Source: Phytophthora colocasiae (taxonomy: Eukaryota; Oomycota; Peronosporomycetes; Peronosporales; Peronosporaceae). Taken from it: a DNA stretch of 64,000 nucleotides. The DNA lies in the NCBI GenBank assembly GCA_018806915.1, contig JAGKQI010000090.1, forward strand, positions 1 to 64,000, read 5' to 3'. Shown here one piece after another: positions 9,601 through 21,224 of this stretch. Made by a program: the position numbers and the translations under genes. The notes beneath the pieces were generated by a model, which made no database searches, had not been told where the DNA came from, and saw only the letters and a list, made by a program, of their open reading frames with translations. The first letter of the stretch is position 1, and each line of letters begins with the position of its first letter.

Positions 9601-12292
9601 CAAACGCTCCATCAAATGCTCATTACATTTGGACTTGGTGCAAGATTGAGTGCACGCTGTGATTGGACTTTGCGACCCTGGGTACTCTGGTTGACTATTG
9701 TGTTTCGCCAATTGAGCAACTGCTCGATGCTTGTGGCGGAGAATTCGGTTTTGCGCTTGTACTCGATGAGCATCGTAGCTTTCTTCATTTTGCTGGGATA
9801 CGCTTGTCGAAACCGCAAGGAACCATCATACACCTCGGCTTATGTACAACAGCCGAGGCGCGCAGAAGGGTGAAGCGACAACATTTGCTGTCTTCTTGCT
9901 GTTGCTAATTGGCACAGCGGAGTTGGTTTGCCTCGAGTGTTCCGTTGTTTTAATACTGGCCCCGTGTTGATATCCGAAACTCATGGAGCGCGATCTGCCC
10001 GGAGCACATGGCGCGACTCTCTATTTAGCTGGGTACAATGATCCAGACTCCCCGCTAAAGCTGCGCTCAACAGTCCCGTCATCTTGGAAAAAGGTGCTGT
10101 AATGACGTGGGAGTTTAAAAATTTGGCAGATCGTGAATCAACTGTGTTCTTGCGTGGCAGCGTGGCCCGTGCTCTAGTTGGGGAAAGATTGTGGTACTAT
10201 ATGAGTGGCAGTGGGCTGTGTTACCCATTCGCGTCGGAGGGTGAGGTTGTTCCGACGTCACATTCGTGTGAATGGGCTGAAGCGGACTTGTGGCAAAGTA
10301 ACAACTCATGCGTTTGTATGAAGGGTCCTCGAGCATCGTGGCTTTGCTCAACGCAGTAAAGCTCGGATATTGTGCTGATTTACTCTCTTGTCTACCTCGA
10401 ACTATTGTACAGCGCAGGAAAAGCTTCGCAGTCGGTTTGCAGTCCCCGACCGACAAAAATTGGCAAGCCTTCATTACCGCTTGTTTACTCCTGTTTTGCT
10501 GGATGCAGGAACATACTTTTCTCCGTCTTCTATTTGGATCCGAATCGGATTTATTAGTGCGTTCAATCCCGCAGTGCCCTGAGCTGACGGCATTTATCGA
10601 CGAGCCATGGATTGAATTTGTTGCGGAGCTAAACGAGTTATTGCGTGTCGTACAGCGTGACGAAGCTTCGCTAGTGGAATCGCTCATTCCTGTAGCTGTT
10701 TATCTCGAGAAACATCGCGCACTATCATCGTTGGGCAGCAACCTCGAGCAAGCTTGGCGGGTTGCGTATCTACCTCGGGAGATTTTACGTTCAAGATGAG
10801 GTTTTGGGCATGGGGTGGAAGAGTTTAAACTTGGCCTTTCCTTACAAACCGCTAACGAATCCCTGGACAACGTCAGCAGCAACAACAATCTCCAGCAACC
10901 TCACCAACAACAACCACCTCCATCCTCAAGTCGACACAACTACGGCAGTCACTACTCGAAAGACAACCTCAACCATTACAAACATCAATGATAAGTTTAA
11001 CCGGGTATGGTCGTGGTGATTCCCTGGATTATCCGGGGCTTTCTCGCCGCAGTGATGGCAGTTTCGGCAACGATGCCATGTCACGACATGGGCGGATGGG
11101 GAACTGCATTGAATAACGCAGTGGTCTTCACACGTGGAAGAAGCCGCAGTTCGAACGGGCCCTGGAAGTGGTCTCACGCTCACAAAATTCCTGCCAGCAG
11201 CATTCGAGAAGAGTGTGCATTGCACGCGATTCGATCATCAAGCTCGCACGCGCGGAGATGGATTAGGGAGAGTAACAAGCCGGCCATTCTGGGCGTGGTG
11301 GGCCTTCTGACGATCGTGTTGGTTCCTTTCTCGGCTCGGGAGCAAACGACAAAGACGCGTCAAAACAGCACTGTTCATCACAGCTTTACGAGGGCTGGCT
11401 TGGGCTGCAGTCGATGCATCGCTACCTGTGCCCGGGTGCTGATTTGCGCCTGACGAGCCTCGTGAACGCCTCGCAGATCGGGCTCCCCGCCAAATGCTCA
11501 AGTCTTTCCTGCGTTTCCACTTCGCTTTAAAACCGCGCAATCTTGCTCTCGCAGTAGCTCACTTAATCTGTCATGGATGCTGAGTATATCGTTGCCGACG
11601 GCGACTCCTCATGGTGGATCTGGCCACTCACTTTCGCCATTTTGGTGAATCTACAAGTGCGTTACCAACGGCAGTTGAAGTCGACCACGACTGCAGTGCC
11701 TCCATCATGGTCCCCGTTCTGTTGGTTCCCTCCTCTCGCTCTGGGTAGTGCGACTTCGCCCTATTATGGGAATTGTGCTGGCAACTAGCGCTGTCATCTT
11801 TCGACTCCTTCACGCGCGTCGTTTTTCGGCAGTATGGAAATGCACTCTCGCGGGTTGATTAGTGTAGGAATTGCTATATTTGGCATGGCATCGCACAGTC
11901 CAGTCGAGCTCCAGTGGTCTCCGTGGTTTGCAGGTCCGCCTGCCATTACTCCCGTAGTGATCGCTATGGGGGTCAAGGCTGGTCAAAGCGCATATCTTGT
12001 GGAGCGGCTACATCGCCTTTCAAGAAAGTGGCCCAGCGCCGTCGTCGCAGGCTGGCGCGGCATCATGAAGCGCCGGTTGTCAGACGCAAGCATCCCAACG
12101 GAATCCCCCATAGTAAGTATATCCGCAATTTTTGCGTTTCTTGATCATCTAATCATTGACTTTGACATTGATATTTTCAATGCAGTTCGTCCCCCTGCTC
12201 CTGGCCGAGCAGAGTTTCGCTCTGACTTCGACGTGCCACCAGCCAGAGATGACCCAAAGATTCAACATGTATGGGGGCTACAACTAATCTGA
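6610..12292 (+). pseudogene. Giant glycine-rich / ephrin-receptor-like membrane protein, decayed
   Basis: This is a long decayed gene of the oomycete family annotated as ephrin type-A/B receptor-like. The ectodomain is the glycine-rich beta-repeat region (about 6620-9460). It contains GGG-rich turns between beta segments, such as the GGGAGYGG area near 8800, the LNGEIHCNGDGG area near 8975 and the GHGHISAVG area near 9085. Next come a cysteine-rich PGT/CxPCxN-type segment (about 9510-9720) and a hydrophobic membrane segment (about 9730-9830, SIVAFFILLGYACR). A conserved cytoplasmic part follows (10308-10800, VRSIPQCPELTAFIDEPWIEF, then VVQRDEASLVESLIPVAVYLEK). Further hydrophobic segments lie near 11000-11340 and 11573-11790, and the tail (11834-12292) is open for 152 codons. 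A possible GT-AG intron (about 12113-12184) lies in the tail. Dozens of frameshifts and stops are present. Confidence 0.6.
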
Positions 12293-12489
12293 CCGACTTG
12301 CTCGAGATATATCAAATGAGATAAAACTGCAAATTTGAATCACAGAGCGCCGGTTTGTTCCCTGGTGAGCGATCAACACCGGTCAGTCACGGCACTTTCA
12401 TAATGCAATCTCCTTCTAACGTTATCCCTCGCTTTTCTTTTATCTAGATTGCTTTACGCAGACCACCATGATTGACAATTTGGTGAATT

Positions 12490-13611
12490 CAGAAGAAATG
12501 TCCTGAGTAGCGACATTGAGCCTCCTTCGATCGATCACGTCGCAACGGGTCATTTCTCCACGAGTCCCCGTGAAGGTAGATTTTCAAGCAGCTTCCGTTT
12601 TCAGCTGAAGCAAGATGGCAGCCGCACTTCGAAACTCTGGAGACTAAGTAGCGACGCATTTGCAACACCTTCCTACTGTGTGCTGTTCCCAGAACTTTCC
12701 GTATCGTCGCTTCCTCGATCAAGCTGCGAGCGCTCACTGCACCGCGCACGCAATCGAAGTCAGTATCAACGTTTTGGACCACGAACATCACACGCCAAAG
12801 TGGTTTTGTGATCAACCGCGTTCACGTCCGCGAGTGCATTTGCTGAGTTTTTGGGGACTTTGTGATGCATGATCAAAGCTTCGGCAGTGGAGTGAATCAA
12901 TCATGAGCTTGTCGAACGAGTACCAGCGCGTGCACTTGCCCAGTATCAACACATGGCGTGGGGAATTGGTATTCTTATGGCTGTCTACTGCTCCGAAGGA
13001 GTCAGTGGCGCCTACATTTGAACTGGTGCTGTCACTCTGGCTCATGCTGTTTTATGGTCGTCTCCCCGTGGTGGAAGGTACCTGGGTATTGCATCTCTCA
13101 GAGTTGTGGGCGCTTTCATTTGGAGCTGCTGCGATTTACTTGTTGGACTACCAGAAGATTCTGAAGCGGATCCGAACTTCTGGACAACAACAAAGTCAAA
13201 TTCTCTGCCACGTATCCGAGCGACGACATCAGCAATTACGGCAGCTTTTTATACCGAGGCACTTGCAACAGGAATGCTGTTATTGTGCATCTACGCTATC
13301 ACCGACCAGAACAATCGGGATCGCCATGCGGAACGGTTGGTACGCCGTTTGCCACTTCGTCGTTAATGATCGATGGGGCTGGGAATGAGTTTTGGAATGA
13401 ATACGGGCTATGCGATGAATCCTGCACGTGACTTTGGTCCCCAGACTATTGACATACTGCGTTGGTTATGCTCCAAGGTGTGGACTGTGGATCACTACTA
13501 CTTCTGGATTCCGATCAAGTCAGGTCCATGCTGGTTGGTGGAGTTATTGGAGACTGGGCTGTAACACCCTGTTGGTTCAGATGCAGCATCCACATGAACA
13601 TGACGTGTAAA
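12490..13611 (+). pseudogene. Aquaporin (MIP family) pseudogene, copy A
   Basis: Frame-shifted pieces spell an MIP channel: a leader ending HTPKWF, an ECLAEFLGTF-like first helix (degraded near 12830-12880), and the loop B region (SEGVSGAYI near 12990, NPA not intact). Then come helix 3-4 parts, AAFYTEALATGMLLLCIYAITDQNNR (helix 5), and loop E with an intact MSFGMNTGYAMNPARDFGP (about 13382-13440). The last helix (VDHYYFWIPI) and a C-terminus HPHEHDV close at 13609. At least five indels interrupt it. Its 3' end faces that of a second copy on the other strand only about 150 bp away. Family members conduct water or glycerol; this copy cannot encode a channel. Confidence 0.8.
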
Positions 13612-13764
13612 AAAACAGTTAGAAAATGTCCTGATCTCTAAAGACGAACTGGGGTTTATTGATGATTCAATGCGATGCTTTTTGAAGTGTGAAGAATGAT
13701 TCAATGGGAGCTTGAGTAAAATGGTAATGCTTCTTAGCTCGAATAGCTGGAACTGAGCGAGAAT

Positions 13765-14757
13765 CTTACGATTCGTGCTCATGCGTGGTGTTGCAATTGG
13801 AACCAGAAAGGAGTGCGTGTACAAACCAGCACCAATCACTCCACCCAACAGAGGAGCAACGATAGGGGATCCAAAAGTAATGATGCGCCGTCGTCCACAC
13901 CTTAGGAGCCGTAAACCCGACGCAGTACGTCAGCAATCCCGAGGCCCAAAGTCGCGTGCTGGGTTCATGGCGTAAATCCAGTGTTCATGCCAAAGCTCAT
14001 TCCTGAGAGCCATGATCATCGTGAGAGCCGCAAATCGGCGTACCAACAGTTCCCGTGGCGATCGGTTGTTCTGGTCCGTAATGGCGTGTAAATGCAGAGC
14101 AACAGCATTCCAGTCGCCAATGCTTCTGTGTAGAACGCTGTGTAGTTGCTGATGTCGGCACTTGGATACATGTCGTGCAAAAGTTGCTGATATGCGTCGT
14201 GTCCGAAGATTCGGGTCGATTTTCTGAATCTTCTGGTAGTCCAACTAAGTAAATCCTGCAGCAGCGCCGACGAAAGCGCACCACCTACTTGCGACCTAGC
14301 AACGTACCCCGGCATCTTCCACCATGGTAGTCGCCCGTAGAGCACAGTGTGCCAGCGTGACCGAAGGGTTCAAGTGTGCACCACTGACTCCGCTTCCGGA
14401 GCAGTCAGGACAGCCATGAGAATACCAATTCCCACGCCATGTTGATACTGAAGCCAAGTGCCGTTGGTCTCGGTCCGACAAACTCACTTGGTTGTTCACA
14501 CCTATACCGAAGCAGAATCATGACCAGAACGTCCCCAAAAGCTCAGCCAAACATTCACGGACATGTGCACTCTGGGTCACAAACCATTTCGGTGTGATGC
14601 TGTTCGATCGCGAAGGTACTGACTCCGGATTTCGTGAATGATGCAAGCGAGCGCTCGCAACGGTCGATGAACTTGCGCGCAGTATGCGAGAAGCGACTAT
14701 AAACGCCGTGTGTGAAGGCGTTTGCTCCCTCAGTGGGATCCACGTCAAGCCGCACAT
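13765..14757 (-). pseudogene. Aquaporin (MIP family) pseudogene, copy B
   Basis: The minus strand carries the same MIP protein. It starts MCGLTWIPLREQTPSHT, has the HTPKWF motif, ECLAELLGTF, and SGVSGAHLNPSVTLAH (loop B, NPS in place of NPA). It continues with the helix 3-4 region, ISNYTAFYTEALATGMLLLCIY and GMSFGMNTGF, then a displaced NPARDFG. About six frame changes are present and the C-terminal helix is eroded. It is inverted relative to copy A and the two are similar over their whole length. They are either two independently decayed members of a family array or the arms of an inverted duplication. Confidence 0.75.
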
Positions 14758-14759
14758 CT

Positions 14760-15520
14760 TGTCTTTGGTTCTGGAGTACTATAGAGCGACTACGATGGTT
14801 GAGGTGCCAAAGCGAAGATCAGACGAGAATGGAGCGTCGATTGTGCTACATCGCTAAGCAGAGTTGATACAGCTTCCATCTCTGCGCCGCCCGTAGCGTC
14901 TCTCTTCGATGGACCGCTGGAATTCAGGCTGCGCGTGGCTCATATATAATACACATCTTGCGAACGACGAGTTCGGGTGTGGAAAGCAAGATTTCTAAAG
15001 CTTCCAAGCTCGAGTTACGCGAAGCTTCCATCGCTGTTTTCATTTTTCCTTGGTACCCTTCAATGCTGCTTTGGTGTGGAAACGTGTCGTTGTACTATCT
15101 CTCCACTTCAGTTTTCTCAAGCAAAATGTTGATCCGCAATTTGCACATGTGCATGGTATAGCCAGCAGATTAACCCCAACACCGCATTATTAGCGCAATG
15201 GTAATTTCTGTGGGCCTCATTTGCTACAGTGAAAATCTTAATGTGATGCAGGTACATAGTTTCACTAGAGTCGTACTGCACTTCAGCTGTTTAAGCATAC
15301 CACATTCTGTTAAGTTATTGTAGAGGAATATCGTTAGTGTACAATAAATAGGAGATTTTCATAATGTTAGATATGTTCGCCTTGGCAAGCATCACATTAA
15401 TCTCATCAGAAGTTGTTGTTGTGCACTTGCATGGTGCACTTGAATGCACTTGCATGGTGCACTTGAAGTTTAGCTGGTAACGGTTTTAAACCGATTACCG
15501 ATTGCAGTACCGGTTCCGTC
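14760..15520. other. Intergenic, AT-rich, with a short duplicated motif
   Basis: No gene was recognised. The only structure is a short direct duplication near 15421-15467, where the unit GTGCACTTGCATG occurs twice with an intervening TGAATGCACTTG. The remainder has no long frames and no recognisable transposon ends. Confidence 0.45.
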
Positions 15521-18406
15521 AAGTGGCGTGATTATTTCCTTCCAAGCAGCCCTCGCGCTAATCGACACTTTCACCTCTCGTGCTGAGCGGTGCCATGCCT
15601 CGCCTCAACTCCCACCGAAGCAACAATACGCTGCCTTCCTCGCATGCGGCATTGGAAAAACGAGTCCTTGCACGCACATTGCGCGTCGTATTGCACCTAA
15701 GCGCCGCCAAATCGCTTTCGATGGCACGACGCTAGCAATCCAGCACGATATCCTCATGGGCGAAGGATTCCTGCCAATGTTTCGGATTCTCTCCGACGCT
15801 CGCAAAAATGCCGCCGGCAAAATCTATCAACGCTTCATGTTCAATGGCTGACGCTCCAGACGACGCCATTGCCGCTTCCAGTATGGAACGCAAGTGCAGC
15901 ACATGCCTGCTGTTCAGGGTGGACGCCACAACTGTCCGACAATCGATCACTGCTTCGATGTGCAGCAAGTTGCCGTCCAGTGATGTCGATCAAATATTTG
16001 AGTTCATCGAACGGTTTTTTGTTTGTCGTTTTCAAACTGTTGCTTTGCTCGTTGGTTGTTTGTTCATCAGGCGAACAAACTTACAAACACCCGTGTGCAG
16101 AACTATATACTCGTGCGGTATAAGACTTTTGGAGCTGCCATGTTGTCCAGATCATTCCTAAAACAGCAACCTTGAATCTTGTATTAGTCACTGCAAAGCA
16201 CCTGATCAAATGCCGAATCACGGCCCATGCTAATAGCTCTGCACTCACTTCGAGCGATGACCGACAGGCGCTGCAACAAGGCCAACTTTTTCCACCAGTG
16301 CCCGTCACTGCTTGGCTGTTGCCCGACGCATTGTGAGAGAAGGGAGGCGACCAATAGATGTCAAGGATATTCATGCCCGTCCAAATCCACGTTTGAGATG
16401 CACCTAAGCTCCTCTGCAAGTACGCTCCATCTTGGCTATACCGTTGGATCAACCTGGATTTCAGTGACCGTTCTCCTCGACGAAGACCGCAGCCCGAGCG
16501 TTATCAAAAGCACTTTCCACCCGCGGCTGAACAATCCGAGATTCCGGACTACTTCGTACAGCGGATTTGGTTGTGGATGAATTGGAAGAATTTGAACGGC
16601 TACATCGTTGAGTTCCAAGCTGGCAATCAACTCCCGGATACATTTTATCGCTCGAGCCTCCACAAAACGACTCTTCACATTTTTGAACAAGTTGAGCGTG
16701 CCTTCGCTGCTATCACGTCAGGTTTTTGGTGGACGTATTCTCGATACAAGATCGCGAAAGATGCCACGACGATGAAGAGCTGGTTTGAGGCGCGCAGTTT
16801 TACCTGTCAGGTGGGAGGGTAAACTTCTTGTCCGACGTGTGGATGAACATTTCTGAAGATGCATCTTCTTGGATGCCAACTTTCTCTCTATGGCGTGGTC
16901 TATGGGCTTGGGCTGTTTTCCGACCAGTGACCGTCACGACGGCTTGGCGCATTGCGGAGCACATGGAGAACATCATGATCGATACAGAGAAACGAGGGAT
17001 GGATCATCGCGTGCGGTGGTGACTGATGACGCAGGGCACACGCTCGCAAGCGCGTCGTATCTTAGCTTTACGCTGGCCGAAAGTTACGTTTTTCCGTTGC
17101 TTTGCGCATTCCGATAAAACAACATACCGTGAAGGCGCTGTACTTTTTCGCACTACTTTTCCGTGAAGTTACGTCTCAAGCATCTGCGGTTGTTAACTGT
17201 CTGAATTGCTCATCCTCCAAGTGGCTTGAGGCGAGAGCCGATGATGCGATGACCGTTCACTTTGCGTATGCGAGCGGGAGGTGTTCGAAGGCTGCTATCG
17301 TAACGCTCTGTGAAACTAAGGTGGAATTCCATACAGGACCTCTTTCGCATCGCTGCTACGGGTCCGATCCGGTAACGTCCGTGTTTTTGATGCAGAAAAA
17401 ATCGTGAGGATGACAGCTATCCAGGAAAGATCTGAAAGTTCGCGAACATGAACGATAGCAATTTCTGGGCAAACTTGGAAGAAGCAGGTAAGAAGTTATC
17501 CGTCCACTCTGCTTCAGCTTCATCTCATGCTCCAGCACGACGACAATACTCTCAGCGATGTCACGCTTTTGTTTTCGACAAATTTATGACTCCTTTTGTC
17601 GCTTCTTCGTACACGCAAAAAGCTTGCTCGATGAATCATTGAGAAGCGTTGGAAGGAGTGTGGAACAGCCACTGTTTTTGCTGGCCTATGCGCTTGATCC
17701 GAGAAGACAAGGAGGTGGGTAAATGAGCGTTGCACCTGTTGGATGTACTCTCGACAACCTATGGCGACTTTGGCATTGTTGTAACTACCGCAAAATTTTC
17801 GACAAAGATTCTTCATCAATTAAGGGAGATGTCCGAATGGGTGAACCGGCAAGTACACGGAAGGAAAGAGCATCGATGACTTCCAACAACTAGCAACGCC
17901 ACCTCTTGCAGCATTTTTTCAGGATATAAAAGCTGTTAAGTTCTCGACCATGGCCTGGGATTTTCGCTTTGTGATCTCGCGCTCGCTATATTTTGCGATG
18001 GCTGTCAACACAGCTACTTTGTGAGTGCTAACTTTTCAGAGTTGCCAGCGTTAATTCACACAGCTCGTCGCAACAAAATGACTGCAGAGAAAGCAAGAAA
18101 AATAGCTGCCATTCGACGGGTTGTGTGGAACGTGATGGCCGGGAGGCCTACCAACAAAAATGAAGTTGCGAAAAACCGAAAGAGAATTGTTAATCCAAAC
18201 GAGCTGGAGCCAAGGTGGTGGAATTTGGAGCTACTCCGACAAGGCGATCTCGTCCGTTGCACGCAGATTATGGTTCCTCGGGTGTGGGTGGGAGATTGCG
18301 TCGCTGCACGACGGAAAGTTCTCTTGACGAGAATGGTGATGATTGGCGTCGGTGATACAGTTGACCCCTCTTCAAAACTGGGTGGAAGTCCTGGACCTAC
18401 TGATTA
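15520..18406 (+). pseudogene. hAT-family transposase, decayed
   Basis: The plus strand carries a degenerate hAT-like transposase. The first part (15528-15850) resembles a BED-type zinc-finger leader (APKRRQIAFDGTT). Central fragments (16240-17400) include SSKWLEARADDAMTVHF. The end (about 17870-18240) resembles the hAT dimerisation tail: PPLAAFFQDIKAVKFS, then SELPALIHTARRNKMTAEKARKIAAIRRVVWN. Frames change more than ten times. Terminal inverted repeats and 8-bp target duplications were not found. The C-terminal 'HTxxRNKMxxExxRKL' pattern is the strongest indicator; the catalytic DDE residues cannot be placed. Confidence 0.55.
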
Positions 18407-18409
18407 GAA

Positions 18410-19287
18410 GATAATGATCGTTCCTCAAGCCGCGACCCAACCTCATGACGATTTCCCGTTTTTCTGGTATGCGATCGTGATAACCGGGCACCATTTCCAG
18501 CTACAGACGACGATCGTTTCCCAAGAACGAAGACTACCTGAGAGATCGAAACTTCCAAAATCACTCCTGAGAAGCTGTTTGGAGTTGAGGAATTGTCCAT
18601 CGACTTGATTTCAGCTACGACTACAAGCACCGAAAACCTCCTACATTTTCGTTTCAGCTAAAACGTATAGTTTTAGAAGTAGATTTGCTTGGATTTGCCA
18701 TACAAATAACAAGTAAAAATCGTTCCTACTTCCCGTGATTTCCCCAACAAACAATGGAACAAACAAAAACAAAAAACGTTCCATCGTTTGGTCTGTTTGA
18801 TTTACGAAAACTTGGAGATTGGACATCACTGTGCCGTCTTCTTGCGCTTCATGCGTACCAAGTCAGCTGCAGGTTATGTACGCAAAGTTTCGGTTTTTAC
18901 AGTGTCACCATCGGCTTCTCGGGAACTACGGGTTACGAGGAGCTGGTCAATGGCGTCAGAGCGATTTCACTTGGCTAAAGTATGCTGGTGGTGACAAAAA
19001 CGGCGCGTGACGGATATGTTCCATGTTGAAGAAGTGGTACAGGGCAAAGTTCCAGGTTATGCCGAAGAGCAACTTCCAGGATGCAAGCGTCCGCATCTGA
19101 TTCTGGACCACTTGCGATACCTGATGGGTGTAAGAGTTCCAGTACGAATTCACTCGATGTCACTATACCATTGTCTTAAAATAATAGCAACCCTTTTCCA
19201 TCGCGTTAGTTTTTTTCTTTCATTTCAGAATTCCTTCCGAACGTGGCGGTGGCGTAAGGTTTAGATAAACTCCGTAAAGAAACGTTT
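18410..19287. other. Unassigned region upstream of the RING/CXC gene
   Basis: Short frames only. A segment at 18790-18960 (KLGDWTSLCRLLALHAYQ in one frame, RTKSAAG in the next) faintly recalls the start of a KDEL-receptor (ERD2) protein, but too little is left to claim it. The last about 200 bases are the presumed promoter and 5' leader of the gene starting at 19288. Confidence 0.25.
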
Positions 19288-21045
19288 GTGGAGACGTCCA
19301 TAGTGAACGCAAGAGGAAATCTTCAATATGGACGGCACACAACAACAGCGCGTTCTGGCCGACGGTCAGCCCAACAGACCTCCAGTGTCTTCTGTGCTGA
19401 CTCGAGTCTTCGCTACATCTACGAGAGCAACGGGGCACCCACTCCAGCTTCCCTACAGCAGCAACAGGCTCTGAACAATTATAATTCCAAGACCCAACCC
19501 CATGTCTACAGCAGTATGGGCAAGACCAACCCGACGCCGAACGCCACGATGACGTTTGCTGGCAAACGACCAAGAGATTATTCAAGCGAAAACATGAGGG
19601 GAAATGGAGGTGTGGACCTTTTCGAGGCGGAGATTGCGCGATCCTGTAATGCTATTCGGAAACAAGCGACTGCTATGCCTCCTTCATACCGCGAGTGTTC
19701 GGTGTGTTTAACTGCAAACGCTTATGCGCAGATCTCGTGCTGTGGCCACACGTTCCACCCGAACTGCTTCTTGAGGTGGTTCCGTCTCAACCGCTCGTGT
19801 CCATTGTGTCGAGGGGCTGTAGACAAGGTGCAATTGGCCCAAACTATTGTCGTGCAGGACGAACTGGAAGCGATTATGGCGGAGATTGATGATGAACCGC
19901 TGCAGTTAATACCGACCAGAGATCCCCAGCTACGGGACGTGGCAGCTCTTGACGATCCATTGTTGGCGAATTCGGACCAGTTGATGTCGTTCCTGGACTC
20001 CAATTTTGATACGGACATGGAACTCGCAGCACTGGACGATCTGAGCAGTGACGGCGCCGCGACAGGGTTCGACCTCTCCATGAAGCAGGAAACGGACGGA
20101 GATGTGACAATGGGCATGGAGCTCGATGAACTTGTGGATAATGGAGACAAGCAGGAGATGATCCCGGCTAACTATGCAGTGCCAAGCAACTTCGCTCCAG
20201 TCGCTCCTCAGCAATTCCCAGCTGCATCGGCTATGCCGAACTACTGGAACGTGCTGAACCAAGGAATGGCACCGTCCATCATGCCCCCAGCTCCGGCTGT
20301 GCCGCCCTCGAGAATGGTTCATATCGCGCCTAAGCCTGATGCTAGAGCTGCTCCACAGCACGTCCGATCACCAGCAGCTACGACGGTGAGGTCAACTGAA
20401 CCGGCTTTCAAGGTACCAGTGACACAGCCTCAACACGTGCACCATCAACATGTTGTTCGTGCTACAGCTCCAGTTGCACCTCGTGTGGTGTCGTGTAGAT
20501 GCACGGGAGGATGCAGAAATGGACGGTGTGCTTGTGTCAAGGAGGGCGGCATGTGTGGTTCTTCGTGCCGTTGCACGTCTTGCAAGAACCCGTACCTGAT
20601 GGTCAAGGCTGCAGGCGCTGACATTGATGCACTGCTCAAGGATGACTGTTTCATGCACAATGTGTCCAAGACTCGAGATATGGTGCAGAGACTACAGGAA
20701 CCTGTGGCTGTGCCGTGCTGTGAATCTACGATCAAGGTGGTCGACTGCGTGCAGGGATACACGTGCGAACCGTGCAAACGCCGCTTCGACTTTTCGTGGT
20801 GTATGAACAAGTTGCTGGACCACGAACGAACGCCACGTAACCACTGTGCGATCTGCAAACGGTGCTGCGATCACCGCGACGTACACTGCCATGACTGCGG
20901 CCGCTGCTACTTTGCTGGTGTGGCTTCTGGTCTCCCGTGTCCGTGCAAGGAGGCATCAAGCCACAAGAAGCGCCGCGAGGCAATAGTCAAGGACAAGACC
21001 GAGGAAGCTGAGGAAGAAGCTGAAGGCGAGTGCTGTATCATGTAG
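19288..21045 (+). CDS. RING-H2 / CXC-domain protein, putative E3 ubiquitin ligase
   Basis: An uninterrupted frame of 585 residues. Residues about 137-174 form a RING-H2 finger (CSVC, CCGHTFHPNC, SCPLC), the module that recruits E2 ubiquitin-conjugating enzymes. After a long acidic and Pro/Gln-rich linker comes a single CXC (CRC) cysteine module at about 403-430 (SCRCTGGCRNGRCACVKEGG, then CGSSCRCTSCKNP). This is the type used for DNA binding in tesmin/TSO1 and MSL2. A third Cys/His-rich cluster (about 478-555: CEPCKRRFDFSWC, then HCAICKRCCDHRDVHCHDCGRCYFAG) should bind several more zinc ions. The combination RING + single CXC recalls MSL2-type chromatin ubiquitin ligases, so nuclear action is plausible but inferred. 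An alternative start at 19328 opens in another frame (MDGTQQQRVLADGQPNRPPV) but stops after 48 codons, so the true N-terminus is uncertain. Confidence 0.8.
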   Translation: METSIVNARGNLQYGRHTTTARSGRRSAQQTSSVFCADSSLRYIYESNGAPTPASLQQQQALNNYNSKTQPHVYSSMGKTNPTPNATMTFAGKRPRDYSSENMRGNGGVDLFEAEIARSCNAIRKQATAMPPSYRECSVCLTANAYAQISCCGHTFHPNCFLRWFRLNRSCPLCRGAVDKVQLAQTIVVQDELEAIMAEIDDEPLQLIPTRDPQLRDVAALDDPLLANSDQLMSFLDSNFDTDMELAALDDLSSDGAATGFDLSMKQETDGDVTMGMELDELVDNGDKQEMIPANYAVPSNFAPVAPQQFPAASAMPNYWNVLNQGMAPSIMPPAPAVPPSRMVHIAPKPDARAAPQHVRSPAATTVRSTEPAFKVPVTQPQHVHHQHVVRATAPVAPRVVSCRCTGGCRNGRCACVKEGGMCGSSCRCTSCKNPYLMVKAAGADIDALLKDDCFMHNVSKTRDMVQRLQEPVAVPCCESTIKVVDCVQGYTCEPCKRRFDFSWCMNKLLDHERTPRNHCAICKRCCDHRDVHCHDCGRCYFAGVASGLPCPCKEASSHKKRREAIVKDKTEEAEEEAEGECCIM

Positions 21046-21224
21046 CTAAAAACCCATGTCTCTTTCTATCCCTCCACCGCCACTATGGAGATTTCTGAGA
21101 TCATGAAAGTCTTGAAAAAACGTGTCGTCAACGACCTTGCCGTTACAGTTGGTCTAACAAAGTCTAACTTTTTCTAGCTAGTCTCTGTCGTGGGCTCGCT
21201 GTAACCCGAGTTTTAAGAGAGAAT

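Noticed and set aside
11007..11453. A separate 148-codon gene
   Set aside because: It lies in order and on the strand of the giant membrane protein relic and is best read as one of its pieces.
18754..18978. Possible KDEL-receptor (ERD2) remnant
   Set aside because: Only a short weak resemblance in two frames; membrane helices of the family cannot be followed.
20392..20983. Several antisense open frames inside the RING/CXC gene
   Set aside because: They are antisense shadows with Cys/His-rich, non-protein-like composition.
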